In this document: piece by piece, positions 25,884-36,836 of the stretch
How the letters are laid out: the number at the start of each line of letters is the position of its first letter
How positions within the stretch are numbered: position 1 is the stretch's first letter
Assembly: GCF_947179515.1 (NCBI RefSeq)
Contig: NC_067473.1
Span: 83,234,013 to 83,298,012 of the forward strand
DNA length: 64,000 nucleotides
Direction: 5' to 3'
From: Apodemus sylvaticus
Taxonomy: Eukaryota > Chordata > Mammalia > Rodentia > Muridae
Program-made: the position numbers and the translations under genes
Notes under the pieces: model-generated
Databases searched by the model: none
Seen by the model: the letters and a program-made list of their open reading frames with translations, nothing else
What the model was told of the DNA's origin: nothing

Positions 25884-28562
25884 ACCTCATTACCTGCTGA
25901 AAAGCATTTGACAAAATTCGGTGTCTTTCTTGTTAAAAGTCTTGGAAAGAACATGTATTCAAGGCCCATAAATAAACATAGTAAGAACAATATACAGCAA
26001 ACCAGGAGCCAACATCAAACAAAATAGAGAGAAACTTGCAGCAATCCCACTAAAATCAGGGACTAGACAAGGCTGCCCTCTCTCTCCATATTTATTCAAT
26101 ATAGTACTTGAAGTTCTAACTAGAGCAATTAGAGAACAAAAGGAGGTCAAAGGGATAAAAATTGGAAAAGAAGAAGTTAAATTATCACTTTTTTAGAAGA
26201 TATGATAGTATAATTAATCGACCCAAAAAGGAATTCCACCAGAGAACTCTTACAGCTAATAAATAACTTCAGCAATGTGAGTTAATATTAAATTAACTAA
26301 AGCAAATCATTGAGTAGCCTTCCTATACTCAAAAGATAAACAGGCTGAGAAAGAAATTAGGGAAACAACACCCTTTACAATAGTCATTAATAATATAAAG
26401 TATCTTGGTGTGACTCTATCCAAATAAGTGAAAGATCTGTATGAAAAGAATTTCATGTCTCTGATGATTTCATGAATGAAATCAAAGAAGACCTCAGAAG
26501 ATGGAAAGATCTCCCATGCTCGGTGATTGACAGGATAAATATAGTAAAAATGGCCAAATTGCTAAATGCAGTATTGTATACTGCAATCACCATCAAAATC
26601 CCAACTCAATTCTTCATAGAGTTAAAAAGAGCAATTCTCAAATTTATCTGGAATAACAAAAAACACAGGATAGTTAAAACTATCCTCAATAGTAAAAGAA
26701 CTTCCAGGGGAATCCGTATCCCTGACTGTAGAGCAATTGCATTAAAAACTGCATGGTATTGGTAAAGTAACAGGCAGGATCTTTGACAAAGGAGCTAAAA
26801 CCATCCAGCAGAGAAAAAAGATAGCCTTTTCAACAAATAGTGCTGGCTCATCTGCCAACTAGCGTGTAGAAGAATGTAAATCAATCCATTTTTAATCTCC
26901 TTGTACCAAGCTCAAGTCCAAGTGGATCAAGGACCTCCAAATAAAACCAAACACACTGAAACCAAAAGAATAGAATCTGGGGAAGAGCCTTGAGCACATG
27001 GGCACTAGGGAAAATTTCCTGAACAGAACACCAATAGCTTATGCTCTAAGATCAAGATTAAAAATGGGACCTCATAAAATTACAAAGTGTCTGTAAGGCA
27101 AAGGACACTGTCAATAGGGCAAAACAGCCCATCAAATTGGGAAAAGATCTATACCAACCCTACATTTATCAGAGGGCTAATATGTAATATATACAAAGAA
27201 CTCAAGAAGTTAGACTAAGGAGAGCCAAATAACCCTATAAAGACATGGGTTACAGAGCAAAACAAAGAATTTTCACCTGAGGAATATCCAATGGCTGAGA
27301 AGCACCTAAAGAAATGTTCAACATCCTTAGTCATCAAGGAAATGCAAATCAAAACAACCCTGCGATTTTACCTCATACCAGTCAGAATGGCTAAAATAAA
27401 AATGTCAGGTGACAGCAGGTGCTGCCGAGGATCAGAAGAAAGAGGAACTCTCCTCCACTGCTGGTCGGATTTCAAGTTGGTACAACTACTCTGGAAATCA
27501 GTCTGTAGGTTCTTCAGAAAACTTGGCATAATACTACCAGAAGACCCTATTATACCACTCCTGGGCATATACCTGGAGGATTCTCCAGCATGTAATAAGG
27601 ACACATAGTCCACTATGTTCATAGCAGCCCTATTTATAATTGTCAGTAGCTAGAAAGAACACAGATGTCTCTCAATCAATGAATGGCTACAGAAAATGTA
27701 TATTTACACAATGGAATACTACTAATCTATTAAAACAATGAATTCATGAAATACTTAGGTAAATGAGAAGAATTTGCAAATATCATAAGTGAGTTAACCC
27801 AATAACAAAAGCACACATATGGTATGCAGTTACTGATAAGTGGATATTAGCTCAGAAGCTTAGAATAACTGAGACACAATTCACATATCAAATGATGCCC
27901 AAGAAGAAGGAAGAACAAAGTATGGATACTCTGGTCCTTCTTAGAAGGTGGAACAAAATATCCACAGAAGGAGATACAGAGAAAAAGTATGGAGCAGAGT
28001 CTGAGGGAAAGACCATTCAAAGACTACACCAACCAGTGATCCACCTAATATACAGTTACAAAACCCAGAAACTATTATCTATGCCCACAAGTACTTGCTG
28101 GCCAGAGCTGGATATAGCTGTCACCTGGGAGGCTCTACTAGTTCATGACTAACACAGAGGGGGACACTCTCAGCAAGCCATTGAACTGAGCACTGAGTCT
28201 TCAATAGAGGAGCTAGAGGAAGGACCCAAGGAGCTGAAGGGGTTTGCAGCACCACTGGAGGAAAAACAGTATGACCCACCCAGGACAACCAGTGCTCCCA
28301 GGCAAAAAACATCAGCAAAAGAGTACACATGGAGTTACCCATGGCTCCAGACATATAGGCAGCAGAGGATGATCTTGTTAGACACCAAAGGTAGGAAAGG
28401 CCCTTGGTCCTGGAAAGACTTGATGCCATAGTGTAGAGGAATACCAGGACAGTGAAGCAGGAGAGGGTTGATTGGGAAAGGGGAGATGGCTTGTGGGCAG
28501 GGGAAGGAGAACCAGGAAAGGGGAAATCATTTCAAATGTAAATAAAGAATATATCTTATAAA
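24290..28562 (+). mobile_element. L1 with 5' UTR, plus strand, internally deleted, nested in an older L1
   Basis: 5' UTR at 24290-24880 with two monomers about 204 bp apart, ORF1 at about 24900-25755, then a direct jump near 25757 from the end of ORF1 to the middle of ORF2 RT, so the endonuclease and first part of RT (nearly 2 kb) are missing. ORF2 remainder to about 27880, 3' UTR to 28562. The catalytic FADD region near 26190 is destroyed by a stop. Flanks show a diverged 13-bp target-site duplication (24277-24289 and 28563-28575). Confidence 0.87.
25848..25880. repeat. (CA)n microsatellite within L1 ORF2
   Basis: About 33 bases of CA grown from the 'accacatgatcat' site of ORF2. It breaks the frame. 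Confidence 0.9.
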
Positions 28563-28575
28563 AATCCTCCTTCTG

Positions 28576-29118
28576 TTTGTATTTTGTGAAATTATTTGAG
28601 GAGTATTGGTGTTAACTTACCTTTGAAAGTATACTCAAATTTTAAATCATCTTTTCTTTCTTGGAGAATCTTTCAATGACTGGTTTAAATTTTTAGAGGT
28701 TATTGGTATATTCGAGTTGTTTAACAAATTTTGTTTTAACTTTGGTAAGTAGTACCTATTGAGAAAATTGTCCATTGTTTTATATTTTCCAATTTTGTGT
28801 ACTGCAGATTTTAATGTATGACCTAATGATTCTTTGTATTTCCTTGGTGTCTCCTGTTATGTGCTTTTTTCACTTCTAGTTTAGTTAATTTGTATATCCT
28901 CTATGTGTCTTTTAGTTTGGATAAGGATTTTTAAAACTTGTTGATTTTCTTATTAAAGAACCAACTCTTTGCTAACTCATTTATTCTTTGTATTTTTCTC
29001 TTTGTTTCTATTTGATTGTTTTTAGATCTCGGGGTTCTTTCTGCACTGTCTCATCTTGACAGACTTGCTTTGTTTTGATTTAGAGCTATCAAGAGTGTTA
29101 TTAAATTTGCTGGATCTC
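28576..29118 (-). mobile_element. Old L1 ORF2 fragment, part 2 (minus strand)
   Basis: Continues the 23590-24289 element in the 5' direction of ORF2 after the nested L1. It is strongly diverged and ends where another L1 3' UTR begins near 29120. Confidence 0.75.
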
Positions 29119-31775
29119 TACAATTATCATTTATTTATTTATTCACTTTACATTGTGATAGCAGCTCTCTTGTCTCCTCTCCTCCCACTCCAACCTTATA
29201 AATCCCCCCATTATCACCTCCTCCTTTCCTCAGATAAGGGGGAGCATTCCTTGAGTACCATCCCTCCCTGGGGATGCCAGTTGGAGTAGGCCTAGCCTAT
29301 CCCCTCCTATTGAGTACAAAATAGGCAGTGCAGTTTAGAGAAGGGATCCAATGGCAGGCAACAGTGTCAGGGAAAGTTTCCATTCCAATTGTCTGGGGAC
29401 CCTCATGAAGACCAAGCTGCGAGTCTGCTATGAATGGGTAAGAGGCCTGGTGCCAACTGCTGTATCCTCCTTGATTGGTCATTCAGTCTCAGTGAGCCCC
29501 ATGAGATCAACTAGTTGACAGTGTAGCAGTTCTAGTGGTTTCTTTGCTCCCTCTAACTAGCTGATTTCTATTTCCTATTGTTCCACAAAAATCTCCAATC
29601 ACCTCCTGATGTTTAGCTATGGGTCACTGCGTCTGTTTCTATCCAGTGCTGGATAAAGCCTGTCAGGAGACAGTTATGCTAGAAGCCCATCTGCAAGCAA
29701 AGCAGAGTACTATTAATATTGTCAGTAATTGGCTCAGTAACATGTGATGTATCTCAATTTAGGCTAATCATGACCTGGCTACTCCCTCAATCTTTTTTCC
29801 ATCTTCATCATTGCCAATCTTTTAGACAGGACTAAATTTGGATTAAAAGTTTTGGGAGTAGTTTGATGTTCCCTTCTTTATATTAGAAGCCTGCAGGGTT
29901 TAAGAAAATGGCTGGTCAGTCTCCACAACGATTTCTGTTATGAGTCTCAGCTAGAAGCATTACCATAGATACCCTGGGACTCTCTTGACTTAGGTCTCCA
30001 GCTACTCCCACAATTTCCCTCATAGGTTACCACTCTCACTCCCAGTCCTCTCTTCACCCTCTTCCTACACCTGATTCCCATCCCTATCACTATCTTCATT
30101 GTACCTCCCATGCAGTTCCCTCCCTCTGTTCACCTCCTACAATTATTTTGTCTCTTCATCTAAGAGAGATTCACTCATCCTTCTTTGGGCCTTCCCTATT
30201 TACTTAGTATCTTTTGGTCTGTGGATTGTAGCATGGTAATCCACTACATTATGGCTAATGTCCACGTAAAAGCAAGTGCAAACTATGCATGTCTTGCTGG
30301 GTTTAGGTTATCTCACTCAAAGCCATGTATTCAATTGCCTATATTTGCTTGAAAATTTCATGATATCCTTGTTTTTAATACACAAATAGTATTCTACTGA
30401 GTAATGATCTATATTTTCTTTATCCAGTCCTTAATTAAAGGACACCTAGGTTATTTCTAGTTGCTGTATATAATGAATAAAGCTGCTATAAACACAGATG
30501 AGTAAGTGTCCTTGTATAGAGTGGAGCATCTGTTGGGTTTATGCCCAGAAGTAGAATAGTTCAGTCTTGGGGTAGAATTATTGTCATTTGTTTCTAAAAA
30601 CAAAAAAAAAAAAAGAAAAAGAAAATTGTCTCTAAAGTGGTTTTACCTATTTGCACTCCCATCATCAATGGAGGAGAGTTCCCCTTCATCCACAGCCTCA
30701 CCAGTAGGTGCTGACTTTTGAAATTTTGATCCTAGACATTTTTATGGGTGTAAAATGGAATCTCAGAGATGTTTTGATTTACATTTCCTGATCAGAAAGG
30801 ATGTTGAACATATCTTTCAGTGTTTTTCAGCCATTAGAGATTCCTCTGTTGAGAAACATCTGGACAACTCTCTACCCTAGATTTTAATTGATTTATTTAG
30901 CTGGTTAGTGTCTAAATTCTTGAGTTCTTCATATATTTTGAATATTAGTCCTTTGTCAGATGCATTGTTTGTGAACAGCTTTTCCAATTATAGAAGATTT
31001 ACTTAGCCTTGCAAAACTTTTTCAGTACCATGAGGTTGTATTTATTATTTGTTGCTCTTAGTGCATGAGATATTGTTATTCTGTTCAGGAATTTATCTCT
31101 TTTGTAAATGTTTTGCCTGGCATAATAAATATGGATCTATTTGCATTCTTCTGCAGACCGAAATCCAGTTATACTAGGATGAAGTATTTAAGATGTTTTC
31201 TTTTTTGCATATTATTGTTTGGGCTTCCTTGACAAAAATCAAGTATCCATAAGTATGTGGTTTATTTCTAGGACTTCAGTTCTATTACATAGATGAACCT
31301 ATCTGATTTCAGACCAATATTATGGGATTTTTTAGTATTGCTCTGTAGCAGAGCTTGAAATCAGAGGTAGTAACTCTTAAAGAACTTCTTTCCTTTCCTT
31401 TTAATGGACTTTAACTATACATTTACGAATTGAAATTAAAAGCTATCCTAGTTTTTTTTGTTGTTGTTGTTTTGCCATATGAAATTGAGAATTATTTTTT
31501 GAATATCTGTTACAAAATGTGTTGAAATTTTAATGGGAATTGCACTGAATCTCTAGATTATTTTTGATAAGATGGCCATTTTCATTATGTGGATTCTACC
31601 AATACATGAGCTTGGGAATTCTATCCATCTTCTGATATCTTTCTTAAGAGACTTGAAGTTTTTATCATACAGAATTTTCACTTGCTTGGTTAGAGTTACA
31701 CCCAGATATTTTATATTATTTGTGGCTTTTGTGAAGGGTGCTGTTTTGTGAATTTCTTTCTCAGCCCATTTATTT
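29119..31775 (-). mobile_element. 5'-truncated L1 (minus strand), older 3' UTR type
   Basis: ATTTATTTATTCACTTTACA at 29137 and the C-rich tract after it are the reverse of an L1 tail. The 3' UTR runs to about 30250 and ORF2 C-terminus/RT to 31770, where a fragment reads NNIKYLGVTLTKQVK and KNFKSLKKDI. It stops at the start of another L1 tail. Confidence 0.82.
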
Positions 31776-32175
31776 ATTTTATTTTCTATAATACTTTGTT
31801 TACATTCCAAATGATTTCCCCCTTTCCCAGTTCCCCCCTTCCCATATGTCCCATAAGCCTTCTTTGCTCCATCCATTCTCCAATCACCTCCTTCCTTTTT
31901 CTCTGTCCTGGTACTCCCCTACAATGCTAGCTCAAGCCTTTCCAGTCTCAGGGCCCTCTCCTTACTTCTTCATGGGAGTCATTTGTTATGCTAATTGTGC
32001 CTTGGGTATTCAGTGCTTCTGGGCTAATTAATATCCACTTATCAGATATTACATTCCATGTGTATTCTTTTGTGATTGGGTTACCTCACTTAGGATGATA
32101 TTTTCTAGTTCCAACCATTTGCCTAAAAGTTTCATGAGTTCATTGTTTTTAATTGCTGAGTAGTATTCCACTGAG
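31776..32175 (-). mobile_element. Short 5'-truncated L1 (minus strand)
   Basis: T-rich tail at 31770-31800, reverse of a rodent L1 3' UTR, then the last ORF2 bases up to 'gctgagtagtattccactg'. It is nested at the edge of the preceding L1. Confidence 0.82.
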
Positions 32176-32184
32176 CTTTTATTT

Positions 32185-32345
32185 GTTTAAAATTTATTTA
32201 TTTGATTTTACATATAGGAGTGTTTTGCTTGCATGTATGTCTGTGTACCGCGGGGTGATATTTACTCCAGAAATAGAGTTACACATGGTCAGGACCCACC
32301 ATGTCTGTGCTGGGAATCTGATCCACACACTTCACAAGAGTTAAA
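32185..32345 (-). repeat. B3 SINE (minus strand)
   Basis: The plus strand reads the reversed A-rich tail, then GTGTTTTGCTTGCATGTATG, TCTGTGTACC and the 'gtgctgggaatctgatccac' block. It is a fairly complete B3. Confidence 0.8.
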
Positions 32346-32819
32346 AATGCTATTAATTACTAATCCTGGAGCTTAAACACAAAACAAAACAAAAAACAAA
32401 ACAAAACAACATCACAGCACAGCTATTATAAAAGCATGTTGATGAGGGACTTAGATGTGTGGCTCCGAAAATTGGGATGAATCCATTAATTTATTAGACT
32501 AAGCTTTTAAGAATCAAAAATCATGTAACTGTGAAATGTGTGATCTATCATGTTATATTCATGGGAATTTTATAGTATGGTCTCTTCCACTAACTGTTGC
32601 ATTATTTTTCTACATACAAGCATGTATGTGTCTATGTATGTGGAACTTTTGAGTGAACTTGAAAAGATAATTGTACAGCCCTTTTCCTGCAAGCTTTGAA
32701 TCACTGTAATCATTTTCTACTTCTTTATCACAAAGCTGATTTTATGAAACTGAGTTAAATCAAGCCAATAATAACTTGGTCCTGGTAACCAGGCCAAATA
32801 ACTTGCATATGCACCAAAA
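32346..32819. other. Unrecognised DNA before duplication copy B
   Basis: It contains a CAAAA-rich stretch at 32376-32410 and no gene or clear repeat. I could not align it to the DNA left of 8130, so the left duplication edge is probably close to 32820. Confidence 0.45.
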
Positions 32820-34249
32820 TTAAGACTGTTGAGTGAAATTGTAAAGAGCATCTGGGTGTTGGTGATGTATGATAGCATGGATCCTTATTCCCACTCTATG
32901 GGAATGAATCTCTTTTAAACAAAAATTCCAAACAGCATCACTATATGGTAATCTTCACCAAGTTCATGTTTGTCACAATGTATGGAAGATAGGGTATGTT
33001 TTACCATCCCATAATATCTCTTGCGGAGGCTCCAATGTCCACTTCTTCAGATGTGAATATGTAGTCTGTAGTAACTACAGAAACAAGGAAAGCAAAATGG
33101 GACCATTTGGGGGATAGAAGTGAGGGTGGGAGCAGTGGAGAGCAGACTAGCCGGCTACAGGTATCTGAGCAGGAAAATGGAAGGGACAGGGCTCCTTAGG
33201 AGGAAAAAAGGCAGGTAAATGCAGAAGTGGGGAGGAAAGTAAAGGAGAGTAGCACCAGGACACAAGTGATCAACGAGGGAAATGGAAAACTATGTGGATT
33301 CTTTGGTAAGGAGGAGAGAGATAAATACAGGAAGAGAAGGGGGTAAGGGAAATTAACAACATGGGATGCTGAAAAGGTCATAATGAAACATCTGGTTAAT
33401 GATTTACCCACCCAAGTTCCCCCAAAAAATTTTAAAAATTTTAAAAATTAGTTCCTTAAGTATGAATTGAAGTTCAGAAATGGTTTAAATTTGAAGGGAA
33501 TTAAAATGGAAGCCATCTAGGCCCTATTAGAACCATGATGTTTAACATAACTAATAGTGTCTGGAAGGTACACTAACGGTCCTCTATTGTATCTATGTCT
33601 TTAATTCTAGATTCTGATAATGTAAGATTTTATGGGAAACAAATCATTAAAAGAGATGGATTAAGACAGAGCTTTGCTGATTAAAACTGTCATATTATCA
33701 TGAATTATGACTGGGAGTTCATTAGAATTTTGAGTAAAAATATGGATAATTCAAGATAGAACATAGTAATATTGTACAATATGATGCATTATCATGATTT
33801 TTTTGGATATCTTTTATGATTTTCTTTCAGCTAGCTGAACAATTGTGCAAATGTGATTGATCTTCTATGCTCATTACTACAGTTTTAGTTGTGAAGTATA
33901 AAATAAACCAATTTAAAGGAATAGGGTTGAATTTCTAAGGTATGATATGCAGGTACAATACAGAAACACAAAGTATGTGTTCTTTGTAGATATGAATCTA
34001 AATGCATTTATTGTCTATAATAGTCTATATAGGAGATGCTTGGAGGGTATAAAGAAATGTAGGCTCTATCTACTTTGAAACATCAAAAAGTGAAAGAGAT
34101 AGTAAAGAGATACTAAAGAATTAGTAGGGAAATATAGAATGATTATATAACCATACTGTGAAGCAAATCACCAGTTTGATATATAAGATTTTTTCAGATA
34201 TATGAAATAGACTTCCATTAAGCTTTTAAGATGAATACACTTTCCATTT
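32820..34249 (+). other. V1R upstream flank, duplicated block (copy B)
   Basis: Paralogue of 8130-9369. It keeps the 3' splice acceptor at 34191-34197 and the TATA-like string at 34048. The stretch at about 33120-33400 is purine-rich (GGAGG and GGGAA runs) and holds no convincing gene. Nothing else is recognised. Confidence 0.6.
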
Positions 34250-35333
34250 ATGTCTTCAATCAAGAATTTTCTGGAAAGACTCAGTGAAACAGTATTCGGC
34301 AAAACCAGTACGGGGAAGTGGGAAGGGGTGGGTGGGAGGACAGGGGAAGAGAAGGGGGCTTACGGGACTTTCGGGGAGTGGGGGGGCTAGAAAAGGGAAA
34401 TCATTTGAAATGTAAATAAATTATATCGAATAAAAAAAAAGAATTTCCATTATTTCCAATCTGGACTAGGACTCCTAGACAATATGTTTGTGCTGAGTTT
34501 CTATATTTTCATAATCCTAGGTCACAGACCTAAGCACATGGACTTGATATCCTGTCAAATGACTTTTGTTCACATAGTTATGGCCCTCAGTGGAGGGGAT
34601 ATTTGGCTTGCAGACATATTAGAGTTTCTGAATCTTGAGAATGACTTCAAATGTAAGGCAACTTTTTATATAAGCAGGGTGATGAGAGGCCTCTCTATCT
34701 GCACCACCTGCCTCCTGAGTGTGGTCCAGGCTGTCACTATCAGTCCCAATACTTCACTGCTGGTAAATTTTAAATGTAAACTAAAAAATACATCAACTAT
34801 GCTGTCTTCTATTTTTGTCTTTCAATTTGTCCTTCAGCAGTCACCAGCTCTCCTCCATTGGTGCTTATACCAATGTGAGTGACACCAACCAGATGACAGT
34901 CAGTAAATACTGCTCACACTTTCCCATGATCAGCATCATCAGGGCATTGATTTTAACAGTTACAACTTTAAGAGATGTGTTTCTTGTCAGAGTCATGCTA
35001 ACCACAAGCACATATATGGTTATAATCTTGTTCAGACATCAGAGGCAATGCAAGGATCTTCATAGCATCAGGCACCTGAGGGCCTCCCCTGAGAAAAAGG
35101 CAACCCAGACCAGCTTGGTGCTAGTGGTTTTCTTTGTGGTCATGTACTGGGTGGACTTCATCATCTCATCCACCTCAGTCCTGTTGTGGAGCTATGACCC
35201 AGTCATCCTGACTGTTCAGAAGTTTGCAATGAATGCCTATCCCACAGTTACTTCTTTGATACAAATCAGTTCTGATTACAGAATAATCAATGTGCTGAAA
35301 AACTTGCGGCTAACATGCTACCAGGATTTTTAA
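34250..35333 (+). pseudogene. V1R pseudogene, broken by an L1 insertion and a 1-bp deletion
   Basis: This copy aligns to the intact receptor over its whole length. The start codon is at 34250. Six to seven codons later (after about 34270) the frame is split by a roughly 170-bp plus-strand L1 3' fragment; receptor sequence resumes at about 34441. A second lesion near 34790 is a one-base deletion relative to the intact gene, between the second intracellular loop and TM4, so the rest reads in another frame (34815-35333). After that shift the hallmarks are still present: the NVS glycosylation motif, SPEKKAT, FFVVMYWVDFIISS and TM7, ending at a stop just after codons for CYQDF. Preserved 3' coding sequence with only two obvious lesions points to recent death. 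It cannot make a full receptor. Confidence 0.93.
34270..34440 (+). mobile_element. 5'-truncated L1 3' UTR fragment inside the V1R pseudogene
   Basis: Short L1 tail with the rodent 3' UTR G-rich tract, an AATGTAAATAAATTATATCG end and a poly-A run at 34432-34440. It is flanked by AAGAATTT on both sides (34262-34269 and 34439-34446), the expected target-site duplication. It splits the receptor N-terminus. It is nearly identical to the reverse complement of 35711-35880, so both come from one young subfamily. Confidence 0.9.
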
Positions 35334-35339
35334 AAGAGT

Positions 35340-35500
35340 TAATTCTCTTTTTTAAAAAAAATATTTTATTTCATTTTACTTTATTTCATTTTATTTTAAT
35401 GTATGAGCATGTGTGCATTCCTGGTGCTCATAGAGGTAGTAGGAGGTAGTTGGATTTCTTGGAAATGGAGTTAGCAATGCCTGTAAAGAGTTATTTTGTT
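35340..35500 (-). repeat. B3 SINE relic downstream of the V1R pseudogene
   Basis: The plus strand shows a T-rich and ATTTTATTT stretch (the reverse of the A-rich tail), then GTGTGCATTCCTGGTGCTCA and a TTGGATTTCTTGGAAATGGA block typical of B3 in reverse. It is the paralogue of 10300-10440 and better preserved. Confidence 0.65.
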
Positions 35501-36216
35501 CTAGCCTCAATTATTTTTTTAAATGAAACAGATTCATTTAAAACTTTTTAATAATTCAAGTTGCAAAACAATATTTTATACGATTTAAATACAATTTGTG
35601 GTATCATATATTCTTTTAACATTTCTGCTCCATTACAATTCATATCATAAATGTTTTTCTGATTCTGACTTTACTCTAAAGAATTTCTGACTTATTGTGA
35701 CTTTTTTTTTATTCGATATAATTTATTTACATTTCAAATGATTTCCCCTTTTCTAGCCCCCCCCCCACTCCCCGAAAGTCCCGTAAGCCCCCTTCTCTTC
35801 CCCTGTCCTCCCTCCCACCCCTTCCCAGTTCCCCGTTCTGGTTTTGCCAAATACTGTTTCACTGAGACTTTCCAGAACCAGGGACCACTCCTGCTTTCTT
35901 CTTGTATCTCATTTGATGTGTGGATTATGTTTTGGGTATTCCAGTTTTCTAGGTTAATAACCACTTATTAGTGAGTGCATACCATGATTCACCTTTTGAG
36001 TCTGGGAGTCTGGATTACCTCACTTAGTATGATGTTCTCTAGCTCCATCCATTTGCCTAAGAATTTCATGAATTCATTGTTTCTAATGGCTGAATAGTAC
36101 TCCATTGTGTAGATATACCACATTTTTTGTATCCACTCTTCTGTTGAGGGATACCTGGGTTCTTTCCAGCATCTGGCAATTATAAATAGGGCTGCTATGA
36201 ACATAGTAGAGCATGT

Positions 36217-36836
36217 TCGCGCTCCCCGAAAGCACCGGGAGAGTCTGTTGTGCTAATAACCTCCTGGGCGGGTTGACACACAGATGGCCCACCAAGCCGC
36301 CCAGTTCTTGGGGTCAGTCCTGTGCCTTTTGGGGCCTAGACCCCCGTTTTGTTAGCCTCAGGCTACGCTTGTTAGCAGTCTCTGCCCTCCCGAGCACTCT
36401 GGGTCCTGTAAGCAAAATGGCGGCGCGTGCGCCGGCCAGGGCAAAACAAAACTCCTGGCTGGGTTGGCGCCCCGATGGCCACTTGAACAGCCCAGGGCCT
36501 GGGTGCAGGCCAACGCCCGTCAGGCTCAGACCCCTGCGGTGTTGGGCCTAGGATTATGTTTGTGTACCTCAGTCTGACCGATCTCTGGAGCCCGGAATCA
36601 AGATGGGGGTGAGTCTCTCCTGACTGGCGGGAAGCCGAGTTCTGAAGTGGCTTCTGTGCAGCGAAAGGCTCCGCAGAACCGCAGCTGCTTGCCGCCCGGC
36701 TGGTCAGCGAAGGTCAGTGATCGTGGGCGCAGGGCCTAACTGAACCCTGTGTCGCCTTGGTTCCACTGCTGATGGCCCTTCAGCTGGACCAGCTACTGCT
36801 ACCGCCGCCACCGCCGCCGCCGCCGCCGCCCTCAAC
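36217..36836 (-). promoter_or_regulatory. CpG-rich L1 5' UTR (potential promoter)
   Basis: This is the strongest CpG cluster in the window. The phrase 'gatggcc ... cagggcctgggtgcagg' matches monomers at 52030 and 52234 of another L1. Many undecayed CpGs suggest a young insertion. A plus-strand open frame here is a chance frame in GC-rich DNA. Confidence 0.75.
36801..36830. repeat. (CCG)n tract at the L1 5' end
   Basis: Near-perfect CCG triplets with one CCA, at the 5' terminus of the minus-strand L1. Confidence 0.9.

Larger units (their letters stand above)
35707..36836 (-). mobile_element. Internally deleted young L1: 5' UTR fused to ORF2 end and 3' UTR
   Basis: On the minus strand the element starts with a GGC-rich 5' end (36836), runs through about 620 bp of GC- and CpG-rich 5' UTR monomers, then switches near 36216 directly to the last part of ORF2 and the 3' UTR, ending in a poly-A (poly-T on plus) at 35710. 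ORF1 and nearly all ORF2 are absent. A perfect 16-bp target-site duplication CTTATTGTGACTTTTT lies at 35691-35706 and 36837-36852, so this is one insertion and not a later assembly. Confidence 0.93.

Noticed and set aside
34484..35333. Two separate open frames that might be read as two small receptors
   Set aside because: They are the two halves of one V1R split by a frameshift; neither has all seven membrane segments.
36213..36551. A 112-codon plus-strand frame in CpG-rich DNA that could suggest a gene with a CpG island
   Set aside because: It lies in reverse-oriented L1 5' UTR monomers that match 52030-52290, and the element has target-site duplications. The frame is a product of GC content.
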